From positions 25,761,001 to 25,825,000 of the forward strand of contig JALMGJ010000012.1 in the NCBI GenBank assembly GCA_023362775.1: a DNA stretch of 64,000 bases. The letters run 5' to 3'. Shown piece after piece: positions 1 through 11,850 of this stretch; the first letter of the stretch is position 1, and every line of letters begins with the position of its first letter. A model generated the notes under the pieces. That model was not told the origin of the DNA. It was given only the letters and a program-made list of their open reading frames with translations, and made no database searches. The position numbers and the translations under genes are program-made. The DNA is from Charina bottae. Taxonomy: Eukaryota; Chordata; Lepidosauria; Squamata; Charinaidae.

Positions 1-2872
1 ATGGTCCTGGGGGATTTTAACCTGCCGTCCCTGGGGCATGCCTTGGAGGCGGCTCAGGAGTTCATGGCTACCATGGCAGCCATGGGCCTGTCCCAGATTA
101 TCCGGGACCCGACTCAAGACAGTGGCCTCACTCAGGACTTGGTTTTCTTGTTGGAGCAGTGGCAATGTGATCTGAGGGGAGAACTAGAACTTTCCCCATT
201 GTCATGGTCAGACCACGCCCTGGTGGCCCTGAGATTCTCTTGTGCCGCCCCACTCTGCAGGGAGGCAGGACCCATCCGATTGGTCTGCCCCTGGCGACTT
301 ATGGACCCAATGAGATTTCAGAGGGAGCTGGGGGTTGTACCCAAGGACCTGCTGCATGGTCAAGCAGAGGTCCTGGCTGCAGCCTGGAATAGGGAAGCGG
401 CCGGGGCCTTGGACAGGATTGTGTACTGACTTCGAGTGAAGGAAAACACGCTGAGACTTGGTGCACAGGATTTAGTGTTTTATTGTTCTACTCTGCTAGA
501 CAGAATCCAGCTAAAGTAAAATAAACTAGTAATGCTCAGAGAAAAGGCCCAAGAAATCAGGGCGGGGCCTTCTTTAGCCTCTTGGGAGGAAAGCAAAGCG
601 ATTCGGTACTATGCATGCGTTTATCCCCCTGGAGGGAGCCCCCTCCTCCTTCACCCGTTATCTCCCTGACAGATTGCACCTGAGCGACCTCTCCTACCCC
701 ACTCAACCTGTCACTCCCTGTGGTTTACGGAGGAGTTGAAGGCTTTGAAGAGGGTTAAGAGACGTCTGGAGTGCCGCTGGAGAAAGATGAAGACTGAATC
801 TGACTGAACACAAGCTAGAGCCACTATTAAGGCCTACCTTGTGGCGGTAAGAGCGGCGAAACGTGAATATTTCTCCACTCTTATTGCGTCCGCACAATGC
901 CACCCGACGGCCCTGTTTAAGATTACTCGATCTCTCCTGGGTCAAATAGACTCAGTGACCCACTTACAGGGCCATTTGGAGGAGTTATCCGAGCATCTGC
1001 AGGATGAAATTGCTCAGATACATTCCAAGTTGGACTCTCAGCGTGAGGTTGGGGAGATGCCGGGGGAGCGTACTTACCCTGTTATCTGGGAACAGTTTGA
1101 TCCTGTTGGACCTGAGGACGTGGACAGGATCCTCCGGACTGTAAATGCCACCACATGCCATCTAGACCTGTGCCCTTCCTGGCTGGTAAAGGCAGCCCGG
1201 GAGGTGACATGTGGTTGGGTCCAGGCGATGGTTAATACATCCTTGAGTGAGGGGGCATTTCTGGCTGCCTTTAAGGAGGAGCTGGTGTGCCATCCCTGGA
1301 CCCTACTGTGTTGGACAATTTTCGTCCTGTCTCCCACCTTCCCTTTTTGGGAAAGGTGGTTGAGAAAGTGGTGGCGTTACAACTCCAGAGGATTCTGGAT
1401 GAAACGGATTATCTGGACCCCTTTCAGTCAGGTTTCAGGCCAGGATATGGGATGGAGACTGCATTGGTCGTGCTTATGGATGATCTCTGGTGGGAGCGGG
1501 ATAGAGGCAGTGCATCCATCCTGGCTCTTTTGGACCTTTCAGCGGCTTTCGATACCATTGACCATGGTATCCTTTTGGGTCAGCTCAGGGAGTTGGGGGT
1601 GGGCAGCATAGTTTTGCGCTGGTTCACCTCCTTCCTCCAGGGCTGTTCCCAATCAGTGGTGATAGGGGATGAGAGATCAGACCCTTGACCCCTCGTGTGG
1701 GGTGCCGCAGGGTTCGGTTCTCTCTCCTCTTCTATTTAATATATACATGAAACCACTGGGTGAGATCATCCGCCACCACGGGATGAGGGATCATCAATAT
1801 GCTGATGATACTCAATTGTACATCTCCATCCCAGGTGAAGTAAGTGATGCGGTTGCTGCCCTGTCTCAGTGCCTGGGGGTGTGGGGGTCTGGATGTGGAA
1901 CAACAGGCTTCGGCTGAACCCTGGTAAGACGGAGTGGCTGTGGGTGGATGGCCCCTCTGTATCCAGGAAGTTGTCATCCTTAGTTCTGGATGGGGTGGCA
2001 CTGCCCCATTCAGACCCAGTGCGGAACCTGGGGGCCTCCTGGACTCACGACTCCTGCTCAACGAGCAGGTGGCAGTCGTGGCCAGAGGGGCCTTTGCATA
2101 ACTTCGGGTTGTGCGCCAGCTACGGCCGTTCCTGGATCGAGATGCCCTCCGAACAGTCACTCATGCCCTTGTCATCTCCCATATAAACTATTGCAATGCG
2201 CTCTACATGGGGCTACCCTTGAAGAGTATCTGGAAGCTTCAGCTGGTGCAGAATGCGACCGCGCGGGCACTTATTGGTGCCTCAAGATCAGCACATGTAA
2301 CACCACTGCTGCGCAAGCTGCACTGGGTACCGGTTTGCTTCCGGGTCCAATTCAAGGTGTTGGTTATCATCTTTAAAGCCCTACATGGCATGGGGCCAGG
2401 TTACCTGAGGGACTGTCTCATCCCCATAACATTGACCCGCCTCACCCGGTCATGCAGAGAGGGCATGCTCCGGACCTCGTCGACAAGGGAATTTCATCTG
2501 GCGGGGTCCAGGAGACCGGCCTTCTCTGCAGTAGCACCCGCCCTTTGGAATATTCTGCCCCCAGAGGTGAGGCGGGCCCCTGCACTCTTGACCTTCTGGA
2601 AGAATTTGAAGACCTGGCTCTGCCGCCTTGCTTGGGACTGGAAGGGCAGTAGTTCTTCCTGGGGGTGGCTGGTGCCGTAGAGCCCTCCCGATTGAATGAG
2701 ATTGCATCGCCACATGGATTTTATATTTATTTACTTTCTATTTATATTTGTTGTCTGAGTGTAATTTTATATTTGAATGGTTTTTAATTCTTGTTTTTAT
2801 TGTAAACCGCCCAGAGTCCCCCTTTTGGGGGAGATGGGCAGTGATAGAAATATGAAAAATAAGTAAGTAAGT
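1..2872 (+). mobile_element. L2-clade LINE, degraded, 5' end outside window
   Basis: This is a non-LTR retrotransposon body running from the C-terminal endonuclease (LGDFNLPSLG motif at the start) through reverse transcriptase to the 3' tail. RT motifs are readable in shifting frames: FRPGYGMETALVVL near 1435, LLDLSAAFDTIDHG near 1530, and [12 protein letters not shown] near 1795 with the catalytic YADD. Its protein is closely similar to the more complete L2 copy at 33692-37195. The YADDTQLY and LNPGKTEWL motifs are typical of the L2 group rather than CR1 of birds. The reading frame is broken by stops and shifts (near 806, 1290, 1686 and 1900) and by a solo LTR at 422-671. The 3' end has the stem-like CCGCCCAGAGTC...GGGGGAGATGGG tail followed by an AAGT microsatellite to about 2880. 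It is a dead copy and lies in a CFAP53 intron or flank. Confidence 0.85.
422..671. mobile_element. Solo LTR inserted in the L2 LINE
   Basis: A 250-bp block interrupts the L2 reading frame between two parts that are contiguous in the copy at 33692-37195. It begins TGTACTGAC and ends CCCTGACA, the TG...CA ends of a long terminal repeat, and is flanked by the 5-bp direct repeat GATTG (417-421 and 672-676). A TTTATT near 479 would be an AATAAA poly(A) signal on the minus strand, so the LTR may lie in minus orientation. There is no internal region, so it is a solo LTR left by recombination. The superfamily (Gypsy, Copia or ERV) cannot be told from this. Confidence 0.7.
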
Positions 2873-3040
2873 AAGTAAATATTTTCCAGGAATTCGAGCA
2901 ATGCTCAAAGCTGCAATTTCACAATAGGCTGGGTGAGAAGGTTAAAAGCAGCCGGCTCGGAAGCGAGGTATTCTGGGGCATGTAGTCCGATACCTGCGGA
3001 AGAAGAGTCGGTTCCCTCACCCCCTCCCTAATGCGCGGTA

Positions 3041-3139
3041 ACATTGTTATATATATGGTTGTATAAAATATGAATTTATATATGTATGTAAGCCGCCTAG
3101 AGTCCTCCATTAGGGAGGGGATAGGCGGGGTATAAATAC

Positions 3140-3186
<47 letters not shown>

Positions 3187-3206
3187 TGATTGATTGATTG
3201 ATTGAT
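3041..3206 (+). repeat. LINE 3' tail followed by GATA/GATT microsatellite
   Basis: The CCGCCTAGAGTCC...GGGATAGGCGGGGTATAAAT signature of an L2-type 3' end occupies about 3090-3140. It runs directly into a GATA array (about 3138-3186) and then GATT units to 3206. Only the tail is present. Confidence 0.6.
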
Positions 3207-3434
3207 ACTGCTCACCAGAAGCTGGGCGGGAAGGTTGAAAATGGTGATCACATGACCACGGGACGTTGCGACGGTCATAAATGTGAACCGATTGCCAAGC
3301 GCCCAAATCGTGATCACGTGACCAGGGGGACGCTGCGATGGTTGTGTGAGGACCGGTCGTAAGTTGTTTTTTTTCAGCACAGTTGTAAATCCGAACTGTC
3401 ACTAAACGAATGGTTGTTAAGTGAGGACTACCTT
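3207..3434. mobile_element. Tigger-like MITE, truncated
   Basis: This is the right-hand part of the MITE family seen complete at 11919-12313 and 54472-54879. It carries the internal GTGATCACGTGACC type boxes and ends in GTGAGGACTACCT. The left half is missing and is replaced by the preceding microsatellite. Confidence 0.7.
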
Positions 3435-4364
3435 TAGATGAGAGACGAGTTTGTTGGTAACTTATCATATGAATGGCAGCAGAGTCTGACTTGCAAAAAG
3501 CCCAGGAAGAAGAGATTCAATATGTTGAAGGTGATTCCACCTTAATGAGCTCACTAATAAAGAAAGAGTGGATGGTCCTAACACAGTTCTGGATCTTCTA
3601 CCAATTCTGGCATTAAAACTTCTTATTGACGTCTGCATGATACTTGCTTTCTTGACTGTGCCCTACAATATGGTGCTTGACATCTAGCTTATACGAAAGA
3701 GAGGGGGGAAATTAGTCAGTTCTCACTTCTCTTATGTATTTATTATGCTTCTATCCCACTCTCTGTATCTTGAAAATCTCCTTATCAAGCACTGCTTAGC
3801 ATAAAGTCTGCAGATTATACCCTGGGTCCATCCCACCCCCCTTTCTTCAAAAGAAAAATTGGTGACCCATCAATTTGACAGTGGCCTGTAATTAAACCTG
3901 AGTTATTGCGGCTTGCTATAATTTGCTGTGCATAATTATCCCCCCGTTTTGCAGTCCTTGCCCAGAGGTTTAGATTGGATGATAATTTATGGTGGTTATG
4001 TCACATATGGATGGAGCCAGGATTTTTCACTCTTTCTTAGATTTTAGAGGGGAGTTTGGAGGTGCCTGGAAGACTTAAAACTGTTAAACCTTTGTAGGAT
4101 TAGGACTACAGTTTCTGTGCTTCCCATCTCAAAATAGTGGAGATTGTGCTGCCTATTCTCAGGAATTCTGTTCAAAGAGGACTATGAAAAGGAGGTTCAT
4201 GTTTGTCTTCTGATGAAGTCAGCCTTCCACATTCACACCTACTCCGTATACTATGTCCAGTTAACTATTTTTAGCATGTTGCAGCACACTACATCCAACT
4301 TCTGCTCCATCAGAAGTTATCAGGTAGAAGCTGATGGTTGAACAACTGCTGCTATCTTGCACAG
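3435..4364. other. Non-coding, nothing recognised
   Basis: No gene or repeat family was recognised. It ends in a splice acceptor (CTGCTATCTTGCACAG at 4349-4364), so it is the intron upstream of the first CFAP53 exon seen here. A short open frame at 4144-4341 has no recognisable domain. Confidence 0.5.
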
Positions 4365-4583
4365 GAAGAAGAACGGCAGTTGCTCAAACTGGAGAACGAA
4401 CAGGCCAAGATAGAAAGACAGCAGAAATTGAGAGAACGCAGAGACATGTTGCTGGATTCCATAAAGGAGAAAGCAAGGCGCTTCGATGAAATAAGACAAG
4501 AGGAGCTCGCTTTAGAAATGAAGATCTTGGATCATGTCCTGCAAGAATCCCTGGAGGACACCGAGGGCCAGAAACAAAGGAAG
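4365..4583 (+). CDS. CFAP53: CFAP53 exon (fourth from last)
   Basis: The exon is 219 bp and encodes 73 codons, phase 0 at both ends. The acceptor is TTGCACAG before GAAGAAGAACGG and the donor is AAG/GTAAAG at 4584. It encodes EEERQLLKLENEQAKIERQ through EGQKQRK, a continuous coiled coil. A GATA/GACA microsatellite begins only about 50 bp past the donor. Confidence 0.9.
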
Positions 4584-4651
4584 GTAAAGCCAAGTGATTT
4601 TTGGTTGTAAGCTAAATGGAGTATCATGCAAGATTAGATAGATAGATAGAT

Positions 4652-4748
<97 letters not shown>

Positions 4749-7700
4749 TCCCATTCCCACATGACCCTGTAGCCAGAATTGGAAGAGTGATTTGTGCTGT
4801 GGAGCTACAGTGCCACTAAGTTGGAGATACGTTTGCACTTGAAGCTTTGAAGATTGTTGCATTATACAAACACATATCTGGAAAAAAAAACTGATGGAAA
4901 GTATGTTGAACCCATACATGTTACCTTCTTCCAAATGGAATGCTCCTTCAGATTGTGTAGCTATTCCGTCTTTCCTTCCTGGAGGCCTTTTTTTGTGTAA
5001 GGATGGCAGTACTGTTGTGAAAGCCTGGTTTGATTATGACAGATTCCAGATCTGGGGAGACCCAGTTCCCATTCCTATTCTACATGATGGAGTGAATGAG
5101 GCCCAGGTTTGGAAGGTATTGTAAGAACAAAACCCAAAGTTGCTACTGCAGTGTTTCTCAACCTTGCCAACTTTAAGATATGTGGACTTCAACTTCTTAA
5201 AGTTGCCGAGGTTGAGAAACACTGTGCTACTGTACCAGGCCATCAAGAATCCATCTTCAAAGCATCATGGTCCCAGCAATCACTAGACAGATTTCTGGGA
5301 AGCCAATAAGAAAGACATGAAGCCCTTTTCATTTGTATGCTCTAGCTTCTGGCCTACCGAGATATACTGCTCCTATACATGCAGGATTATGTGTACTATA
5401 TAGCTAATATCTGTCTTCCATTGATTGGTCTACAGTAATTCCCTCTTCAATCCACTGAAGCCAATGGCCATGGCTATTAATCCCATAAGGTGTTTTGCAC
5501 ATTGAATTATGATGTACATTCTGTTCTGCATTAGTTGTTGTCTCAAGAAAGCGGGAGAAGGATTTCTCTCTCTGCTCCGACCCAAAATTCTCCATACCAT
5601 GTGTATTACTCTGCCCTAACCCCTTCGTTCATTTGTCAACTTTTTCTTAACTCAAATATCCCAAGCGCTCCAGCATCTCCTTGAACAGATGATGTTTAAT
5701 CATTCATTAAATGATGCTTAATCATTCTAATGCATTTTTTCAGTTTAATATGGGATAATCATACTCCAAATGTGGCCGAACTCTAAATGCATGCCGTTCT
5801 TGGCCAATTTGTCATTAATCCTTTTCCTAGCCACCCCAGTAGCCCATTGGCATATTTCAATGTCTTTCGATACTGAGCTGATTTTTTTAAAATCAGCTAT
5901 CTTCCAGGAGCCCAAGCCGTATTTCCTGACTACTCACAGCGTGTTCAGATCCCCAGCAGTGATATTTGAAATACCTATCTTTGAAACAAAGTGTTCAGAA
6001 AAGCATTTTATCTTATTAGGAGGACTATTGACCCATTGGCTTCTTTACAGAGTCCCATCAGCTCAGTGGCTGTATTCACACATTAGGCTAAGTCATAGTG
6101 TGGTTTCTGAAATGTGAACCCAGGAATTGTGGTTTATAAATCTTGGTTTGTCTCTTAGCATAATGTGGGGAAGAATATGTATGTATGTATGTATAGGGCA
6201 TGGTGGCTTAGCGGGTAAGACGCCAGGCTTGTCGATTGGAAGATTGCAAGCTCAGAGGTTCGAGACCCTAGCCCCGTGTGACGGAGTGAGCTCCCACACT
6301 CGCCCCAGCTCTTGCCAACCTAGCAATTCGAAAGCATGCAAATGCAAGTAGATGAATAGGTACCACTTCGGTGGGAAGTTAACAGCGTTCCGCGCGTGTC
6401 ATGCGGCCACATGACCGTGGAAGCGTCTTTGGACAACACTGGCTGTTCGGCTAACAAACGGAGATGAGCACCGGCCCCTAGAGTCGGACACGACTGCACA
6501 AATGTGCAGGGGGAACCTTTACCTTTAGTATGTATGTATGTATGTATGTATGTATGTATGTATGTATGTATTTATTTCAATTTCTAGAGCTGCCCATATT
6601 AAATCTTCTTGAGCTTAACTCCTTAGATTCTTGACAGCAGCACAGAAGTGGCTCGCCACTGCTGTTTTTCCATTGTTCTCCAGCTTCTTGCACTAGTCTA
6701 CAGCCCTGGGATTTCCTTGTGGCCTCCTATCCAAGCTTGCTTAATCCAAGCAAGGCCAATTGCCAGATAGAAACCAGTAATTTTAGTTTATTCGGCAAAC
6801 CACAAAATCATGGGTTAGTGCAACGTATGAACTAAGCCACAATGGGCCATATCCCAGAAATAAAAATGAGTAAGCAGTTAAGCATCTCCGAGGAGGGTGA
6901 ATGGTGGCCTAAGAGAATCTCCTTAGCCCCTGAAGTTATGCGGCTGTAGGAGAACATACTTCAGCTTGCCAGTTATCAGCTTTGAAAGACTAAGAGGATA
7001 AAAAGTAAAAGAAGAAGAAGGGGATGGAAAAAATATCAGGGTTTCGGAACTTGTAGGTTTTCAGCAGGGATGCTATCAACAATTCATAGAACTGGGGGTT
7101 CTGCCATAAGATTTCTTCTCTCTCTCTCTCTTTTAATTTCTCCCTTGTTTGCATTTTTCAGAAGGAACTCTTAAAAGAGCAGCAGATGTATCAGGCCTAC
7201 CTGGCTCAGCAGAGGGAAGAGGAGAAACGACAGGAAAAAGAGATGGACAAGTTGCGGGCCGAGGATACTGCAAAAATGTGGGCCAAGAGGGCTGAGAAGG
7301 AAAGGGCCATGAAACAAGCCAGAGATCGGTTACTCAAAGAGGTCATGGACACAAGGAAGCTTCAGGTTGAGGAGAAATGTAAGGAACGGTTGGGGACAGG
7401 TGATTCTCGGCAAGTCTCTCCAGCTTACCACCATTTGGAATAGCTGGGTGGTGACCCTGGAGGTGGGCCTCCGAGCAGCTGATTTTTGGAAACAGGGTTG
7501 ATATTCTGCACCGAGGAAAGATGGTTCTGTGAGAAACCATGCAGATCTCCTAATTAGCCACATTTGTATATTGCACACGATGAGTTCTGTTTTAATCAGT
7601 GAATAAGCAGGGTCAAGGAACGATGTAAAACCACTGCAAATTCACCCAAGGTTAGGAAAAAGTTCCCTTCTATGTTCGGATCCTGTCAGGGCTTCCAATG

Positions 7701-9517
7701 ATTTCACCAGATGTGATTTACTTATTAAATTTATTGTCCGCTTTTCCTTCAGGAGCTGCAGGACCCCCCTTACCTGGGGATCTCCCTTCCTTTTCTTCCC
7801 GTAACAGTCCCGTTGAAGACATTGGGCTGAAAGGGACTGGCTCAGGGTCATTCCCCGAGTTGCCACGGCTGAGGAGGGATTGAACCTGGATGTCCCTGGT
7901 CCAGCACCTTCACCACCACAGCGCCCTGGGTCTCTGGTCACTGCTTTGTGCACTTTAAAGCTCAACCCACTCACTCACCCAAGCCCAGGCAGTCAGGAGG
8001 ACTAGAGGCTTGCTCTTTAACAAAACTGAAAATTAGGCTTTTTAGAGTTGGTGGAGGGCCACTACAGCCTGTTCTTTATTTGTATGGTGCTACTGTGGGG
8101 TACGCACAGTAGTATGGTCTATGTCTACCTTCCCTCTCGTATTTGATCAACAGCACGTTGGCTGGAGCTAATGGGGACAACGGTGCATCTCACCGACTCC
8201 ATTCATAGAACATGCTTAACCCAGCTACCGAATTAACCAATTTTCTGGTTTTATTTATTTATTTATCTATCAAATTTACATGGCCACCTATCTCACAAGA
8301 AGAGACTCTTGTCTTTGCTCAATGCACTGAATCACAAACTAACCAAATGAGCTGGAACCACACGATACTTGAAGGGGCAGAAAGACTTGCACCCAGGGCC
8401 CATGCGGCTGCTTCGTTACTGAGTGACCTGTTAAATGCGTTGTCTGAATGTACGCCTATGGATGGCACCAGTTTGGGGAAGGCTGCATTATATGGGAAAA
8501 TGCTCCCAATGCGTGTAAGATGTGAGACTAGAACCAAAGAAATTTGGGTTAGCCATTGCATTGATCTAATGCTGGTTCTCCTAGCCTAACTTAGGATTGT
8601 TACGGGGTTAACATGGAGGGAGATCTATGCATGCTTGATTCCATGCTCTAGATGGGAACATTATGATATAAAGCTAAACCTCGTAAAGATCAAAATTGCA
8701 TTAAGAAAAGGGGTGGAAGTACTGAGATTGGCTGTCCGACAGGCCCTGTGTTATGTTTTGACATTAGCCAATGATTTATGCCATTTTCCACTTCTCAGTG
8801 CAGAGAAACGCCAAGGAGCAAGAAGACCTCCGTCAAGACAAGGAATTATTAAGTGCAGCCCTTCAGGAATACCACCATCTAGAACATGAGAGCTACACAA
8901 GGTAATTGCTAATGTCTCTTCTAGGTCAGAGAGCCTTTCCTAGTACCATCCCATGGGCACCTTCAGGGAGAGGGAAGTGATGTCAGGTGCATCGTTGCAC
9001 ACATGATGTCATGGCAGGGAGCGATGTCATTGTGGTTTCTACTGGATGCCCGTGTGCTCTCCCGATGTGTTAGACTGGAAGCCAGTATGGTGTCTGGCTC
9101 TGCTCCTGGAGAAGAAAGCAGTCGGGCTCCAAACACTTTGGAGGGCACCAGATTAGGGAAAACACCCTCAGAGGAAAGGCGTCTGTGAAACCAACCCTTG
9201 GCCTTCTGAACCTCCAGCGTTAAACATGCCAAGTGCTAAAAGCCTTTGCCCCTTGGATATGGGCCACATTTTACTGTGTTCCCTGCAGGCGTTTGCAGCA
9301 AGCAAAACAATATCGGGAAGAACTCCATGCTCAGATGGATCACCTCAAGGAAGCCCGTGAGATGGAGAAGGAGGAGCAGCGCCGTGAATATGCTCTGGCA
9401 CAGGAAGCAGAATTGCTTTATCAGCAAAAGTTGGCAGATATCCTTTCCAGACCATACATGAAGTTGAAATATCTTCACCCTTTAAGGAGGCAACTAGCCT
9501 GTAGCAATAAGTGTTAG
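4365..9517 (+). CDS. CFAP53: CFAP53 (CCDC11), last four coding exons, 5' part outside window
   Basis: Cilia- and flagella-associated protein 53 is a coiled-coil protein bound to axonemal microtubules and basal bodies. It is needed for motile and nodal cilia and so for left-right body axis formation (known family biology). Coding exons are 4365-4583, 7162-7378, 8799-8901 and 9289-9517. Their phases (0/0, 0/1, 1/2, 2) join without a stop to give 255 residues, about the C-terminal half of a roughly 514-residue family. The product is almost entirely charged heptad-like helix rich in E, K, Q and R. Recognisable stretches are YLAQQREEEKRQEKEMDKL, VMDTRKLQVEEK and the terminal ILSRPYMKLKYLHPLRRQ, which align with the human C-terminus in the same order. 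All junctions are GT-AG. A poly(A) signal follows at 9695. The N-terminal exons are not visible. MYO5B lies downstream on the same strand, as in human. Confidence is high for identity and exon ends. Confidence 0.92.
4636..4747. repeat. GATA then GACA microsatellite (Bkm-like)
   Basis: GATA units from 4636 to about 4704 switch to GACA units to 4747. This pairing is the classic Bkm satellite composition first described from snakes. It sits in a CFAP53 intron about 50 bp from the splice donor. Confidence 0.95.
5149..5224. mobile_element. Palindromic hAT-type MITE, short copy
   Basis: The ends are CAGTGTTTCTCAACCTTG and its inverted copy. The 76-bp element is flanked by a perfect 8-bp duplication TGCTACTG (5141-5148 and 5225-5232), as expected for hAT transposition. 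The central part seen in the full copies (for example 48700-48834) is deleted. Confidence 0.8.
6195..6527 (+). mobile_element. Sauria-type SINE
   Basis: The tRNA-derived head carries an A-box-like GGCTTAGCGGGTAAGACG and a B-box-like GGTTCGAGACCC. The central body includes CCTAGCAATTCGAAAGC, and the BovB-like tail has GAGTCGGACACGACTGCAC and ends ACCTTTACCTTT. It is flanked on both sides by TATG repeats (right array about 6528-6571), which may have been the target. Confidence 0.9.
6625..6775 (-). mobile_element. 5S-like SINE remnant
   Basis: The CTACAGCCCTGGGATTTCC...TCCTATCCA pattern resembles the copies at 29470-29668 and 31700-31875, where the 5S rRNA-like head is clearer. The 5S part itself is barely recognisable here. 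Confidence 0.4.
7162..7378 (+). CDS. CFAP53: CFAP53 exon (third from last)
   Basis: The exon is 217 bp, entering in phase 0 and leaving in phase 1. The acceptor is TTGCATTTTTCAG with a CT-rich tract upstream. The donor is AAAT/GTAAGG at 7379. It encodes KELLKEQQMYQAYLAQQ through LQVEEK. The single base T at the end joins TG of the next exon to form Leu, which restores the family's EKLQR sequence. Confidence 0.9.
7715..7930 (-). mobile_element. Old tRNA-derived (MIR-like) SINE, antisense
   Basis: TTGGGCTGAAAGGGACTGGC with GGTCATTCC and a following CACCTTCACCACC resemble the antisense MIR-like SINEs at 43740-43949 and 55582-56412. The copy is diverged. It lies in the CFAP53 intron 7379-8798. 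Confidence 0.4.
8243..8320 (-). mobile_element. L2-type LINE 3' tail, antisense
   Basis: A TTTA run is followed by GGCCACCTATCTCACAAGA, the antisense form of the L2 3' end. Only the tail is present. Confidence 0.4.
8799..8901 (+). CDS. CFAP53: CFAP53 exon (second from last)
   Basis: The exon is 103 bp, phase 1 in and phase 2 out. Two AGs lie close together. The upstream one (CCACTTCTCAG, ending at 8798) keeps the frame and gives LQRNAKEQEDLRQDKELL, while the next (8801-8803) would break it. The donor is ACAAG/GTAATT at 8902. Confidence 0.9.
9289..9517 (+). CDS. CFAP53: CFAP53 terminal coding exon with stop
   Basis: The acceptor is TGTTCCCTGCAG at 9277-9288. It encodes RLQQAKQYREELHAQMDHL through LHPLRRQLACSNKC and ends at TAG (9515-9517). 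The AG carried from the previous exon plus the first G here give Arg. Confidence 0.9.
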
Positions 9518-9694
9518 TATCAGTTCCCTCCATGGATATGTAGATTCTGCCTGGGCCCAGCGATGGAAGGGAAGGGGGAAGTCTGGTTTGAAGAAACATC
9601 TTTATTATTCTTTTTAGTATTTTTTGTCCAGGCAAAAGCTTCTCTCCCCACTACCTTTTCCTTTTAAAAATACTGGTAAAATTGTTATATCTTA

Positions 9695-9700
9695 AATAAA
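9695..9700 (+). promoter_or_regulatory. CFAP53: CFAP53 poly(A) signal
   Basis: AATAAA lies 178 bp after the CFAP53 stop codon and is followed within 20-30 bp by TC/GT-containing sequence suitable for cleavage. Further AATAAA copies start near 9727. This marks the likely end of a short 3' UTR (9518 to about 9720). Confidence 0.7.
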
Positions 9701-9720
9701 GTCTTTCGACACTTAAACGT

Positions 9721-11850
9721 TTTAGAAATAAATAAATATTAACTGAACAGCTAGAAGAAGAGCTGCTCTAAATCATTTATATAGGAATGTCGTTTATCTG
9801 GGTCTTTTTTTAAAGTCCAAATTCAGCATTTCTAAATTATCCATCCTGATCTATTGCTAATCATTGGTTAACTCATGAGTGGGGTTTACACAACTCACTA
9901 AGTCAAAAGGTGTCTTTTGCAGAATCTGGCTTAGCCTACTGTGAGAATCCAACCATTTGCAAAATAAGATTTAGAGCAGTGTGTGTCACATGAACTCATC
10001 CATTGTGATTTGGAAACCGTGATTTCTGGCTTAGTGTGTTGTACAGACTCAGCCCATTGTGCTTCTTCAATAAAGAACATACCGGTTTCAGTATTTCTCT
10101 CTGCATTTTTATCGTATTAATTTTATAGATCTCATGGTATCAAGTCATGGAACTGGTACCATGAATGAATCCATCATGGCTGGATGGCCTGTGAACCTAT
10201 GCACATATTGCCAAGATGCTTCACTGCAGAGCAGGAACTGCTGGATAACGGGGATCTACAGAAATCATGCTGATTACATTTGAAGATATATTGTGGTTAA
10301 AACTTTGCCCTACTGATCCCTGCCAATGTGGTAACACAGAAGCCACATGGCTAGGGGAGGTGTGATAATCTGGAACAGATGTGAACTATCATCTCAACTT
10401 TCCATCAGTCCCTAGAATAAGTTGGCAGAACTAAAGCAGTAAAATAAGGTGAGTCTGTTAAAGGTGAATGTCCATTAAATCTGAATCCATGTAATGTCTG
10501 TAAATTCTATGTAATTTGTATAGCACCATGATGGGGTATATGCTGGCTTAAAGGGGAAAAACCGAGGCTTGAGAATAAACAGACAAGAATGCAGCTTGTT
10601 AGGGCCAACAGTGTTTACTGTTTAGCATAGGGCAATAATGCAGATACAGTACATTATCGCAACAATGAAAAAGATGAATATACAGGATACAGCATTGTAA
10701 AAGGAAAAACAAAACAAACTTATAAGCAGAGTTCCGTGTATTGATCCCAGGGCCAGAGTTCCTGCCATGGCCTATACCCAAAGCCAGGCATAGCTCACTC
10801 TGCCCAGTCCACGGGAAGTGAACACGTGAAGAACTACATGACTAAAAGACACTAGAAATCAAGAAGACATAGAACACCATTTTGCATGGTTGTATATTCA
10901 GTTCTTCTAGCATTCTGATTGGCTGGAAGTTAGCTGTGACACACACTAGGCCTCAAAGCACACAGCATGACCTGCTATTGGTTAGCAGTGCTGCATCTAA
11001 GCGAGCACGTGAGTCCCCCCTTCTCTCTGCTCCCTCCCTGGAGCAGGCTTCCCACGGAAGGATTCAGGAGGATATCTCTCATGGGAAGATTTCCATTGCT
11101 AGCCATAATAATGGTACCTTCTAGCTTCATATCTAATGAAGATGTAAACAAAGCCAAGGCTTCTCTGTTGTCCAGCCACCTGGCATTCACGTCACCATGA
11201 GAATGCTTTTGCTTTGTACGGGAATAATTCGCCAGGGCAACACAAAAACTCAAATTGATTTTGCCAAATGGGCAAGCCCACAGGTTGGAGAATCCGACTG
11301 AATGCTCATTTTGTCTGTTGCATCTGAAATATTCTGCATGGTGGGAGGGGGATGTTCATAAAATCGGGGTGCAGTTCTATAGATGCCTGTTTATTACTTT
11401 TGCCTTATATTTTTTCAGACACCTATAAAATCAAATCCAGTGTTGTAATTAAAAGAAAACTAAGATATCTATAAAATTAATATGATAAAAATGCAGAGAG
11501 AAATGTTGAAACCAATATGATAAAACAGAATTCAAAGTCACTGCCATCCAGATAAAATGCAGTAAAAAGAAGTCAGCCAAAAACTTGAAAAGGTTAAAAC
11601 AGAAGGATTAAAATAGAAGTTTTTATACTTTGTGCCACAATTTCCAATGATTCCTTACTGCAAAGCTCTGAATGGATACCCCAAAATTCTGACAGGCACT
11701 AGACTGCTTCCTCTTAGATTAAGATTAGATTTATTTCATTTTGCAAAGATTTAAAAAAGTGAAGAAAATAAAAAGCCCTAAGATGTTGCTAGGAAAAAAA
11801 ATAATCCGTGCTGTCTAATTTCCCTGGGAAGGGTCAAGAACTATCACCAA
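9721..11850. other. Intergenic, no gene recognised
   Basis: This lies between the CFAP53 poly(A) site and a hairpin. Near 10005-10060 there is a copy of a dispersed diverged motif (GGCTTAGTGTGTTG). No coding exon or well-defined element was seen. The segment 10560-10860 might be an LTR, but no ends or target duplication could be found. Confidence 0.5.

Noticed and set aside
4144..4341. Further CFAP53 exon upstream of 4365
   Set aside because: The frame has no coiled-coil character and does not match the family; the acceptor at 4364 defines the exon start.
10560..10860. LTR or gene 3' end near the CFAP53-MYO5B spacer
   Set aside because: No boundaries, duplication or coding similarity.
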